Under the pieces are notes generated by a model. That model had not been told where the DNA came from, did no database searches, and was given only the letters and a program-made list of their open reading frames with translations. This document shows, piece after piece, positions 1 to 7,231 of a stretch of DNA of 64,000 nucleotides. Every line of letters starts with the position of its first letter. Within the stretch, counting starts at the first letter, position 1. Origin of the DNA: Trebonia sp963759545 (GTDB lineage: Bacteria; Actinomycetota; Actinomycetes; Streptosporangiales; Streptosporangiaceae); contig CAVXAB010000001.1 in the NCBI GenBank assembly GCA_963759545.1, forward strand, positions 1 to 64,000. Reading direction: 5' to 3'. The position numbers were made by a program, and so were the translations under genes.

Positions 1-30
1 CTCGCCGCCGCCACGCTGTCTGCCGACACA

Positions 31-783
31 GTGCCAGCCAGCACGGGGCCAGCCAGCACGGGGCCTGCCAGCAGGGGGCCTGCCAGCAGGGGGCCGCGGG
101 CCACGCCGGCACCGGGGCCGCAGGCCAGGCCGGCCTCTGGGCCTGAGGCGCTCGCGCCGCCGCCCGAGGCCGGCTCGCTGCTGCCGCTGCGCGAGCAGGT
201 CTACGAGGCGCTCAGCCTGCTCCAGGTCCCGGCCGCGCCCAAGCTCATCGCCACCGTGCACGAGGCGTTCTTCGGCTCGACGTTCCCGACCACCAAGGTC
301 ACCAGCCTGAAGCGCGACGAGGAGCGCTCTTTCCGCACCTCGCCGTTCGCCCGGCCGTACTATATCTGCGCGGCGTTGTCGGCCGACTACCTGTCGCCGT
401 CGCGTGGCCTGCTCGCCGTCTCGACCTGGCAGATGGAAAGACGGGTCATCGGATCGCTGTCGCCGCGCGTCGACTTCCTGACGGCGGCGATTCGCGTCGC
501 CGACGCGATCGAGCGGATACCCACGCCGCCGCTGACCGCCCGCCGCCTGCTGCAGCGGTTCGCCGCGAGCATCCCAGGCGCGTCCGGTGAGATCCGCGAC
601 CAGGTCAACCCGGGTGTGGTCAGGCAGGCGGCGGACGCGGAGCTGTCCGTGCACTCGGAGGCGGACTCCCGGATGCGGAAGGAGGCGGCGGACCGGGCGA
701 GAAGGCAGCTCGCCGACGCCGAGCAGCTCTTCGGCGCCAGGCTGCAGCCGGTGTCCGGGGAGGCCGGCCCCGACGCGGGATAG
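31..783 (+). CDS. Hypothetical protein, likely 5'-incomplete and C-terminally broken
   Basis: Family not recognised. The frame is open to the left window edge, so the GTG at 31 may be internal and the true start may lie outside. The first residues are a repetitive linker (GPAST twice, then GPASR twice), encoded by four 15-bp tandem copies. A compact, mixed-composition domain follows from about residue 50 (PLREQVYEALSLLQVP onward), then a charged, probably helical C-terminus rich in Arg, Ala and Glu. The frame stops at 783, just after a 34-bp stretch that recurs 74 bp later. Skipping one copy would join this frame to the ORF at 825-1067 and give a protein of about 320 residues, so this is probably the N-terminal part of a longer gene. 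Confidence 0.6.
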   Translation: MPASTGPASTGPASRGPASRGPRATPAPGPQARPASGPEALAPPPEAGSLLPLREQVYEALSLLQVPAAPKLIATVHEAFFGSTFPTTKVTSLKRDEERSFRTSPFARPYYICAALSADYLSPSRGLLAVSTWQMERRVIGSLSPRVDFLTAAIRVADAIERIPTPPLTARRLLQRFAASIPGASGEIRDQVNPGVVRQAADAELSVHSEADSRMRKEAADRARRQLADAEQLFGARLQPVSGEAGPDAG

Positions 784-836
784 GGCCGGAACGAAACGCG
801 GGCTTCGGCGCCAGGCTGCAGCCGGTGTCCGGGGAG
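729..836 (+). repeat. 34-bp direct repeat, copies 74 bp apart
   Basis: Positions 729-762 and 803-836 are identical over 34 bp, both reading FGARLQPVSGE in their own frame. Similarity continues weakly for about 13 bp beyond. The offset of 74 is not a multiple of three, so the duplication shifts the frame and introduces the stop at 781-783. Confidence 0.85.
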
Positions 837-1067
837 ACCGGTGCCGACGAGACCGCGTTCCACCTGGAGGCTGGGCGGCTCTGCGTGCTGGCCTCGCGGC
901 ACCGGCACGCGTGCGTCGTGGTGGCCCGCGCGGGCATTCCTGAGCTGCTTGACGCGCACCCGTCGGCCGAGCCGGTGCACCTCGGCGTGCCGGTGAAGTT
1001 CCCCGACGGCCGGGAGGCGCACCAGTCCTTCATGGCGCACCTCGCTAAGTTCCGCGTCCCTAAGTGA
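825..1067 (+). pseudogene. Displaced C-terminal part of the 31-783 gene
   Basis: An 80-residue ORF whose beginning lies in the second copy of the 34-bp repeat. It reads VSGETGADETAFHLEAGRL and continues to FRVPK. In the first copy the upstream gene reads the same peptide up to VSGE. The simplest reading is that 31-1067 was one gene and a partial 74-bp duplication moved the last 75 or so codons out of frame. The GTG at 825 is not preceded by a convincing ribosome binding site, so independent translation is doubtful. No known domain recognised. Confidence 0.5.
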
Positions 1068-1152
1068 CCCATGAGGGAGATGGCGTTTCTGGAAATTACT
1101 GGAATCTACTGTGACTGTGGTAAGCTTGCCACTGAAAGGCAGGTGATTTCCA

Positions 1153-1629
1153 GTGCTTAGTGCGGGGGACGCTTTGGTCTGCGATCTCGGGGACGCGATT
1201 GAGCGTGATCCGGAGGTACGGCAGGCGCGGAGAATCGCCGACGCAGCCAGGAAACGGCTGGTCGTGTGCATGACAGGGTCCCAGGATGTGATCGACCCGG
1301 CGGAAGCGCAGCGCATGCTCGACGCCTTCAGGAACGCCGTGGCCCACGCCGAGGACGCCGAGGACCGGGTGCTGCTGCACCGCGGCCTGCTCACGTCCGT
1401 CGAGGCGGGCCGGCGCGCCGCGGGCCGCCGTCCGGTCTCCACCAGGTCGGACGAGCCGGCGCGAACGGGTCGGGGCGTCCAGGGCGTCCGGGGCGTCCGG
1501 GCGTCGGCGGTCAGGCGCGGGGGCGTCGCCCGCGCCGTCGCCTGGGCGCTCGCGCTCGTGGCGGTGGGCACCGTCGGCGTGGCGCTCGCCCGCTGGCTCG
1601 GCGTCAGGCGGCCGCTGGCGCGCTGGTGA
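1153..1629 (+). CDS. Hypothetical protein with C-terminal membrane anchor
   Basis: 158 residues from a GTG start. The N-terminal 85 residues look like a soluble helical domain (DALVCDLGDAIERDP, later RMLDAFRNAVAHAEDAED). A Gly/Arg/Val-rich linker from short GC repeats near codons 105-116 follows, then one hydrophobic helix at about residues 128-149 with a basic tail. This suggests a tail-anchored protein with the N-terminus inside. Upstream, 1088-1150 contains two CTGGAA-type half-sites and a later ATTTCCAG complement, which may be regulatory. The 3' end overlaps the convergent gene at 1604-2110 by 26 bp. Function unknown. Confidence 0.6.
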   Translation: MLSAGDALVCDLGDAIERDPEVRQARRIADAARKRLVVCMTGSQDVIDPAEAQRMLDAFRNAVAHAEDAEDRVLLHRGLLTSVEAGRRAAGRRPVSTRSDEPARTGRGVQGVRGVRASAVRRGGVARAVAWALALVAVGTVGVALARWLGVRRPLARW

Positions 1630-2110
1630 CCGTCATCCCCGCGGCGATCTCGGTGACGAGAACCGCGGCCCGATCCAGGTCATCGGGGTCCAGGGCCACG
1701 CCGCTGACGATGCCGAGCGCGCCAGGCACTGGGTAGGCGACCAGCGCCTGCACCTGCCCGGTCGTGACGTTCCTGCCGTTGAGCCGCTGGGTGACGACAC
1801 GGCGAACGCTGACCGCGCAGTTACCGCCTTGGGTGGTGAACTCCTCGATGAGCGGGCTGCCGCTTCGCCCTGCCGGGTGCTTGGCCCGGGCCCGTGCCGC
1901 GAGCGACTCGCCCGCCGTTGCCTTTGACGTGCCCGGAGGCGGCTCGAGCGCGGTCACCGTGATCGAGACAAGCACGACCGCCGTCCTCCCGCCGACCGGC
2001 GTGCTGGTCAGCCAGGCCGCCCACTCGCCGTCGGCGGGCAGGTCGACCAGGTCCTCGGGCACGAGTGCCATCAGCTGGAACGTGTCCCGCGTGACACTGA
2101 CTCCGCTCAT
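1604..2110 (-). CDS. Hypothetical protein divergent from the Cas3-like gene
   Basis: 168 residues from the ATG at 2110, chosen because AAGGCGGA lies about ten bases upstream; a longer in-frame start at 2173 lacks this. The protein is soluble, with alternating hydrophobic stretches (GRTAVVLVSITVTAL, VQALVAYPVPGALGIVSGVALDP) suggesting a beta-rich fold. No signal peptide, no obvious catalytic motif, family not recognised. It shares a 175-bp divergent promoter region with the orphan Cas3-like gene, so co-regulation is possible but unproven. The opposite-strand extension of the Cas3 frame back to 1764 covers this gene; I regard the minus-strand frame as the real one because it has a better composition and its own ribosome binding site. 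Confidence 0.6.
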   Translation of the reverse strand: MSGVSVTRDTFQLMALVPEDLVDLPADGEWAAWLTSTPVGGRTAVVLVSITVTALEPPPGTSKATAGESLAARARAKHPAGRSGSPLIEEFTTQGGNCAVSVRRVVTQRLNGRNVTTGQVQALVAYPVPGALGIVSGVALDPDDLDRAAVLVTEIAAGMTVTSAPAAA

Positions 2111-2285
2111 CACGACGTCCGCCTTTCGGCCGCCGCCCTCGCCCGCGCACCCCGGGCTCAGGACTTTCCTCACTTACTATGCAAGACGCGCGACGCGCCC
2201 AAATAGTTCGAACTTCTTTCTTACACGCCCAGTCGCTTCCCACCATGTACTGCCCGAATCGGCTGGCGTGCCCGAGGATTGGTTA

Positions 2286-4334
2286 ATGCAGGACTTCCAG
2301 TCGTTCTACGAGCGGGCGACGGGCCGCCGGCCATACGAGTACCAGGAGCGGATCGCGCGAGACGGGCTGCCCGACGTCGCGCGGGTACCCGCCGGGGCGG
2401 GGAAGACCGGGGTGATCCTGGCCTGGCTGTGGCGTCGGCTGCACGGCCAGGATCCGGCAGGAACGCCACGGCGGCTGGTGTACGCGGTGCCGCAGCGGGC
2501 CGTTCTTGACGAGGTGGCGGGCTCCGTGCGGACGTGGCTGGCGAACCTCGGGCTCACCGAGCTGGTCGCACTGCACGTGGTACTGGGTGACCGGGGAGCG
2601 AGCGCGGGGGACTGGCGAGAGAACATGCACCGGCCCGCCATCGTGGTGGGCACCGTGGACACGCTGGTGTCGAAGGCGCTGAACCGCGGCTACGGGATCG
2701 GGCCCGCGATGTATCCCATCGACTTCGCCCTCGTCACCAACGGGGCGCAGTGGCTCGTCGTCGAGCCAGGACTTTGCCCCGCGACGGCCACGACCCTGCG
2801 CCGGCTCGCCGAGTGGGCCGCCCGGTGGGGCACCGCGGAACCGTTCGGACTGACATTCCTGTCGTCCTCGCCAGGGGCGGCCGACGCCACCACCACCCGG
2901 GCAGCCGGCGATTATGAGGCGCTCGCGAAAGCTGTCCGCGAGAGCCACCGGGCGGGGACGATGACGCTGGTGGTGCTGAATAGCGTGCCCGGCGCGTGCG
3001 AGGTGTATCGACGGCTTCGGTGCGACCCGGTCTCCGTTACCTTGCTGCACTCCCAGTTCCGCGCCGTAGAACGCACGGCGCGACTGGCGGACATCCTCAT
3101 GTCGTCTGCGGACCGGATCGTGATCTTGACGAGTGACGTGGCGTCGGGCCTCGACCTGCCGGCCGCGGTGCGCGTGACCGAGTCCTTGCCCTCCGCGGCG
3201 CCCTCCGCGGCGGCCGGCGCGGCGCCCTCCGCGGCGGCGGGCGAGGTTCCCGTCATCGGGGCCGCCGACTTCTCGGCGCTCTTCGACACCTCACTCGCAC
3301 TTTCCGGCGCGGACGTGGACGTCGCCCGTTACACGCGCGACGCCGATGACCTAGACGTTGAAATCGCGTGGGCGACATGGGCACCAGGACAGGACGGCGC
3401 GCCGGACCCCGAGGTCCGTCATCCCGCATTCGAGTTTCGGTGCCGTGTCCCCATCGCGGCGGCTGTCGCGCTCGCCGAGAGCCGACCAGTCTGGCGGCTC
3501 GACCACGCGGCGGGGAAGTGGCGGCGGGCCACGGAAGATCCTGACTGGCGCCTGCGGCCGTATGAGTTGCTGCTCGTTGACGCGGCGGATGGCGGATACG
3601 ACCTGGAAACGGGCTTCGACCCGTCATCGCGGCATCCGGTTACCGGAAACCCCGAGCTGGCCGTGGCCGTCCCCGAGATCGGGCCGCCGCGGAAATGGCA
3701 GTCGCTCGACGAGCACAGCGAACAGGTCCGCGACCAGACCGCCGCGCTGCTCGCGGTCCTCAAGCCGGCGATCTCGCCGCGCGCCGCGCGGGCCGCCATC
3801 ACCGCCGGGTACCTCCATGACGCGGGAAAGGCGCACGCCACCTGGCAAGACGCCCTGTGCGCCCTGGCCGAAGAGTCCCAGGCGGACGCGATCGCGGCGG
3901 GCCGCCCGTGGGCCAAGTCGGGTACCAACGCCCACTTGGAGTTCGCCGGCGGAGTGTGGTTCCGGCACGAGTTGGCCTCGCTGCTGCTGGTCGACGGCCC
4001 CCTGCGACAACTGCTCGCGGATTCGCCAGAACCCGATCTCACGCGGTACCTGGTGCTGGCGCATCACGGGCTGCTCCGCGTCCAGGTTCGTGACCCAGGT
4101 AAGACCCTCGGCCTGGAGCAGGGCGCGACGACCGGCATCCCGCCCATGCTCGGCCTGCCGCCGACGACGCTCACCGTCGAATTGGGCCAGTTCGACTCTC
4201 CCGGCCCGCTTTCCTGGACGAATACGGTACGCGCCCTGCGTGACCGGCATGGCCCGTTCATCCTCGCCTACACGGAGGCCCTAGTGCGCATCGCGGACTG
4301 GCGAGCCAGTGGCGGACGGGAACTCCCAGGATGA
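2286..4334 (+). CDS. Orphan Cas3-like protein (type I-G style): degenerate helicase plus C-terminal HD nuclease
   Basis: 682 residues. Start is the ATG at 2286, with GAGGA seven bases upstream; the open frame back to 1764 is antisense to another gene. Domain order, helicase first and HD last, matches the type I-G (formerly I-U) Cas3. Seen: a Q-motif-like YEYQ near residue 18 and Walker A PAGAGKT at 35-41. The DExH position reads VVEPGLC (158-164) instead of the family's DEVQLM-like sequence. The SAT position is SSS (193-195). Motif V is TSDVASGLDL at 282-291. Where the QRxGRxxR motif VI belongs there is an Ala/Pro/Ser repeat. HD residues are retained: EHS 476-478, HDAGK from 511, RHELAS with His 561, HH 593-594 and ADWRAS with Asp 671. 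No other cas gene or array is present nearby. Inference: a stand-alone HD phosphohydrolase or nuclease with impaired helicase, or a relic. Confidence 0.8.
   Translation: MQDFQSFYERATGRRPYEYQERIARDGLPDVARVPAGAGKTGVILAWLWRRLHGQDPAGTPRRLVYAVPQRAVLDEVAGSVRTWLANLGLTELVALHVVLGDRGASAGDWRENMHRPAIVVGTVDTLVSKALNRGYGIGPAMYPIDFALVTNGAQWLVVEPGLCPATATTLRRLAEWAARWGTAEPFGLTFLSSSPGAADATTTRAAGDYEALAKAVRESHRAGTMTLVVLNSVPGACEVYRRLRCDPVSVTLLHSQFRAVERTARLADILMSSADRIVILTSDVASGLDLPAAVRVTESLPSAAPSAAAGAAPSAAAGEVPVIGAADFSALFDTSLALSGADVDVARYTRDADDLDVEIAWATWAPGQDGAPDPEVRHPAFEFRCRVPIAAAVALAESRPVWRLDHAAGKWRRATEDPDWRLRPYELLLVDAADGGYDLETGFDPSSRHPVTGNPELAVAVPEIGPPRKWQSLDEHSEQVRDQTAALLAVLKPAISPRAARAAITAGYLHDAGKAHATWQDALCALAEESQADAIAAGRPWAKSGTNAHLEFAGGVWFRHELASLLLVDGPLRQLLADSPEPDLTRYLVLAHHGLLRVQVRDPGKTLGLEQGATTGIPPMLGLPPTTLTVELGQFDSPGPLSWTNTVRALRDRHGPFILAYTEALVRIADWRASGGRELPG
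3189..3236 (+). repeat. 12-bp tandem repeat replacing Cas3 motif VI
   Basis: CCCTCCGCGGCG occurs at 3189-3200, 3201-3212 and 3225-3236. It encodes the PSAA/PSAAAG stretch that occupies the place of the arginine-finger motif VI in the Cas3-like protein. All units are multiples of three, so the frame is kept. Confidence 0.8.
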
Positions 4335-4866
4335 CAAGAACGCAATCGATATCTGCGCGGAAAGCGCCTCGGGTAAGCGAGAATGGTGACCGCGCTCCAC
4401 TGCCAGGCTTACCGGGCGCAATGCTGGCATCAGGTACATGGACGCGGCCCCTGGCGGCCTCGTCGCATCCCCCGAGAACGTGGCGGCGGCGCAGGCGCTT
4501 GCGGCTCGCCCCGCGCCGCCGCCACCTCGTTGAAGGGCGACGCCCGCGAGCGCGGCGGCTGTTAGCCCGTGTACCGTTTTTGGCCCTGGATGCCGGATAG
4601 CGTGTCCCGCAGGTTGCATCCGGCAGGCCCCGGGGACCGCAAGGTGCTAGCCCTACTTCCCGACGCGGCCGGGATTGAGGGTCATCCGCGGCGAATAGCG
4701 CCGCGGATGACCCACAATCACGAAAACAGCGGTAATTGTGCCGGGCAAATACCGACATAACGGTCGAGTTTGCGGCCGTTCGGGTGCCTTTCGCCCGGAT
4801 GACCCACGATCAGGGCGGCCACGGGGCCCGGTCCGCTAAGGCCTGCGATCGCGGCGCAACGCTCAA
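4335..4866. other. Intergenic region with palindrome and half-site; no convincing gene
   Basis: About 530 bp between the Cas3-like stop and the next gene end. An 89-codon frame opens with ATG at 4331, overlapping the Cas3 stop as ATGA, but its product is Arg-rich and low in complexity, as expected for a shadow frame. A short natural-looking peptide (MDAAPGGLVASPENVAAAQAL) is encoded near 4439-4535 without a clear ribosome binding site. The right half holds the palindromic repeat described separately. Confidence 0.5.
4673..4815. repeat. Intergenic palindrome plus downstream half-site (family copy 1)
   Basis: Arms at 4679-4693 and 4699-4713 are perfect 15-bp complements (GGGTCATCCGCGGCG and its reverse complement) around AATAG; weaker pairing continues to 4673 and 4719. 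A lone half-site, GATGACCCACGATCA, follows at 4799-4813. The same architecture recurs at 22655-22798 and, diverged, at 49678-49726. Confidence 0.8.
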
Positions 4867-5866
4867 TCAGCCGGGGACGGCCGAGTGCGGTAAATTTCGC
4901 AGGCCAGACGGCGCCGCGGCTTGACCCGACCCCGGCGGCGCAACCGGGGAGTACGTGACCAGGGTCTGATCCGGTTGGTCGGCGACCTGCAGGACCACGT
5001 GGGAGTACTCGACGGGACCGAGCCGTGGGTGGCGGAGCTTTTTCGACCCGTTACCCATGGCGGCGACGTCGTGACGCGGCCACCAGTCCCTGACGTGCTC
5101 GCTGTCCCGTTGGAGTTCGGCGATCAGCGCGCAGACATCCGGGTCGTCCGGGTACCTGGCGGCGGCCAGCCGGAAGCGGCCAAGCATGGCCCGGGCTTCG
5201 GCCTCCCATTCCAGGTAGACCTCCCGGGCCTGGTCGCTGGTGAACATCCAGCGGATCAGGTTGCGCTCGCCCGCCGACCCCGCCGACCCCGCCGACCCCG
5301 CCGACCCCGCCGACCCGAACCCCGCCGAGCCCCAGAGCCAGACCCCCCACCGCCCAGTCGGCGAACAACTCGCGCGCGGCGGGGTTGGCCGCAAGCACAT
5401 CCCAGCGGCGGCCTTTCACCACGGCGGGGAACGGCTCGAGCCGCTGTACCAGGTCGGCCACGGCGGGATCGAGCCGCTCCGGCGGGACGGGCGCGGCCGG
5501 AGCGGTACCGTCGGCGCCGCCGGGACCGTAGGCCAGGACGTGCAGGTAGCGGCGCTCGGCGGCGGACATCCGCAGTGCGGCGGCCAGCGCGTCAAGTACC
5601 TGCGCAGAAGGCCGCACCGGGCGGCCCTGCTCCAGGTACGTGTAATACGTGACGGACACGTTGGCCAGCAGGGCGACTTCCTCGCGGCGCAGGCCGGCCG
5701 CGCGCCGGCGACGCCCACCGGACCTGCCCCCGGACCTGCCCCCGGACGGGCCCCCGGACAAGCCCGCGGCCCAGCCCGCGGGCAGCCCCACGTCGCCGGG
5801 CACCAGGCGCTCGCGCCGGGACCTGAGCAACTGGCCAAGCGCCGCGGGATCTCCGCCGCTCGTCAT
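4867..5866 (-). pseudogene. XRE-family regulator with MmyB-like ligand-binding domain, frame-broken
   Basis: The N-terminal frame begins at the ATG at 5866. It carries the typical family opening (LGQLLRSRRERL, LRREEVALLANVSVTYYTYLEQGR, a helix-turn-helix) and the start of the MmyB domain (RRWDVLAANPAARELFADW). The remainder (FTSDQAREVYLEWEAEA, HPRLGPVEYSHVVLQVAD, TLVTYSPVAPPG) is in another frame, ending at 4867. The switch lies in or beside a 9-bp GCCGACCCC tract at about 5274-5345 that encodes a Gly-rich stretch. A second repeat (12-bp units near 5720-5760) enlarges the linker before the helix-turn-helix. The gene is divergent from the dienelactone hydrolase at 5954, a common partnership for this family. 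A one-base correction would restore a protein of about 333 residues. Confidence 0.75.
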
Positions 5867-5870
5867 AGTT

Positions 5871-5890
5871 CAAGGGTAAGCAAGGGTAAT
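5871..5890. promoter_or_regulatory. Tandem 10-bp repeat in divergent promoter, candidate operator
   Basis: CAAGGGTAAG is followed directly by CAAGGGTAAT. One helical-turn spacing between two identical motifs, placed between the XRE regulator start (5866) and the hydrolase start (5954), fits an operator. This is inference only. Confidence 0.4.
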
Positions 5891-5953
5891 CACGTCAGTA
5901 CCAGTAAAAGCCCGCTCTGGTTACGACTCTTCCTGAAACCGACGATAGGAGCC

Positions 5954-6673
5954 ATGACAACTATCAAGATCCCCGTCGAAGACGGCACCAGCTTGCCCGC
6001 GTACCTAGCCAGGCCCGCGGGTGACCAGGCACGGACCGGCGTGATCGTGGCGCACGAGCTGTTCGGGGTGGATCCGGACATCCGCGGGGTAGCCGACGAC
6101 CTGGCCGGGGCCGGGTTCCTGGCCGTCGCGCCGGAGTTCTACCACCGCGACGCCCCGCCTGGTCGCTGGCTGGAGCGCGATGACGCGGGCCGGCAGGAAG
6201 GCTTCGGCTACCTGCGAAAACTGCGCCGCGACCAGGCGCTGGCCGACGTCGCGGCGGGCCTGCGGTGGCTAGAGTCCCAGCCAGGCATCGACCGGGTCGC
6301 GGTGATCGGGTTCAGTGCCGGCGGGCACCTGAGCTACCTGGCGGCCTGCCGGCTGCCGGTCAGCCTGACCGCCGTGCTGTACGGCGGCTGGCTGCCCACC
6401 ACCGACATCCCGATGAGCCAGCCAACGCCCACGCTTGACCTGACCAAGGGAATCACCGGCCGGATCCTGTACCTGGTCGGCGAGGACGACGCGCTGATCG
6501 ACGCCGGGCAGCGGGAGCAGATCCGCGCCGCACTTGCCGCCGCGGGCGTGGACCACGAACTGGTCAGCTACCCCGGGGCCGGGCACGCGTTCTTCTGGCC
6601 AGGCACGCCGCCATACAGCCGGGAGGCCAGGGAGGACGCCTGGCGCAGGATCGTGGCGCTGCTCGCGTCCTAG
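5954..6673 (+). CDS. Dienelactone hydrolase family alpha/beta hydrolase
   Basis: 239 residues from the ATG at 5954, preceded closely by AGGAG. A longer frame upstream runs antisense through the XRE gene and is discarded. Family landmarks: VIVAHELFGVDPDIRGVADDLA near the N-terminus, the nucleophile elbow GFSAGG, Asp in GEDDALID and His in GAGHAFFWP, giving a complete triad. The nucleophile is Ser where classical dienelactone hydrolases have Cys, which suggests a general esterase rather than a chlorocatechol-pathway enzyme. Cytosolic, no signal peptide. Divergent from the MmyB-type regulator, which probably controls it. The last 110 bp overlap the convergent ybaK-like frame. Confidence 0.85.
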   Translation: MTTIKIPVEDGTSLPAYLARPAGDQARTGVIVAHELFGVDPDIRGVADDLAGAGFLAVAPEFYHRDAPPGRWLERDDAGRQEGFGYLRKLRRDQALADVAAGLRWLESQPGIDRVAVIGFSAGGHLSYLAACRLPVSLTAVLYGGWLPTTDIPMSQPTPTLDLTKGITGRILYLVGEDDALIDAGQREQIRAALAAAGVDHELVSYPGAGHAFFWPGTPPYSREAREDAWRRIVALLAS

Positions 6674-7154
6674 GAAGGCGGCGTAAGTCCCCGACCTCGG
6701 CGGAAGTCCCGCCGGTAATCCGCACCAGCTCATCGAAAGATGTCGGGAACACCGTATGCGGGTGCCCCGCCGCCGCCCACACCACGTCGTACTTCGCCAG
6801 CCAGACGTCGACCAGCGTCCGGATCGGCGCGGGATGCCCAACGGGCCCGACCCCGCCGATCACCTGCCCCGTCCAGGCGCGCACCGACCGCGCGTCGGCC
6901 CTGGACACCACGGCGGCCCCAACCAGAGAAGCCACCCGCGAGGTATCCACCCGGTGCGCCCCGCTGGTCATCACGAGCAGCGGCTCCCCGTCCGCGGCGA
7001 ACACCAGGCTGTTCGCGATCGCACCGACCTCACAGCCGAGCTGCGCCGCCGCGGCCGCCGCGGTGGAGGCCGACTCGGGCAGCACCTGCACCGGGCCCGC
7101 CACGCCAAGATCCCGCAGCACGCTCGCGAACCGGGAGAAGTCAACCGCCGCCAT
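6564..7154 (-). CDS. ybaK: YbaK/EbsC-type aminoacyl-tRNA deacylase
   Basis: 196 residues as read. The YbaK/prolyl-tRNA editing fold is recognisable from LGCEVGAIANSLVFAADGEPLLVMTSG, the lysine-poor HRVDTSRVASLVG segment, and IGGVGPVGHP followed by DVWLAKYDVVWAAAGHPHTVF. These enzymes hydrolyse mischarged tRNA, for example Cys-tRNA(Pro), in the cytosol. The family normally ends near the VRITGGTSAEVGDL segment, around 6690. Here the frame runs about 40 residues further as an Arg/Pro-rich tail antisense to the hydrolase gene, which looks like a lost stop or a small indel near 6680. Start ATG at 7154; no strong ribosome binding site seen. Confidence 0.8.
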   Translation of the reverse strand: MAAVDFSRFASVLRDLGVAGPVQVLPESASTAAAAAAQLGCEVGAIANSLVFAADGEPLLVMTSGAHRVDTSRVASLVGAAVVSRADARSVRAWTGQVIGGVGPVGHPAPIRTLVDVWLAKYDVVWAAAGHPHTVFPTSFDELVRITGGTSAEVGDLRRLPRTRAAPRSCARRPPWPPGCMAACLARRTRARPRGS

Positions 7155-7196
7155 CCCCCCAAGCTATCGCTCCCCGCCGCCTGAAGGTCAATCGAA

Positions 7197-7219
7197 TTAT
7201 CCCGAACGAATTCGGCTTA
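7197..7219. terminator. Small hairpin, repeated at 42096
   Basis: CCGAA-CGAA-TTCGG (7202-7215) sits just beyond the stop of the minus-strand regulator at 7232. The surrounding 22 bases recur at 42096-42117 with one mismatch, again beside gene 3' ends. No U-tract, so function as a terminator is only suggested. Confidence 0.35.
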
Positions 7220-7231
7220 CTTCCCCAGCCG

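Noticed and set aside
387..1571. Long minus-strand frame over the first two genes
   Set aside because: Shadow of plus-strand coding; its translation is Arg/Ser/Thr-biased with no domain.
1764..2285. N-terminal extension of the Cas3-like frame
   Set aside because: It is antisense to a better-looking gene (1604-2110), has shadow-type composition, and a good ribosome binding site precedes ATG 2286.
4331..4600. Small gene translationally coupled to the Cas3-like gene (ATGA overlap)
   Set aside because: The translation is Arg-rich and low in complexity, with no family resemblance; the overlap may be chance.
5274..5320. GCCGACCCC repeats as a CRISPR or VNTR locus outside genes
   Set aside because: They lie inside the regulator gene and encode a Gly-rich linker; no spacer structure exists.
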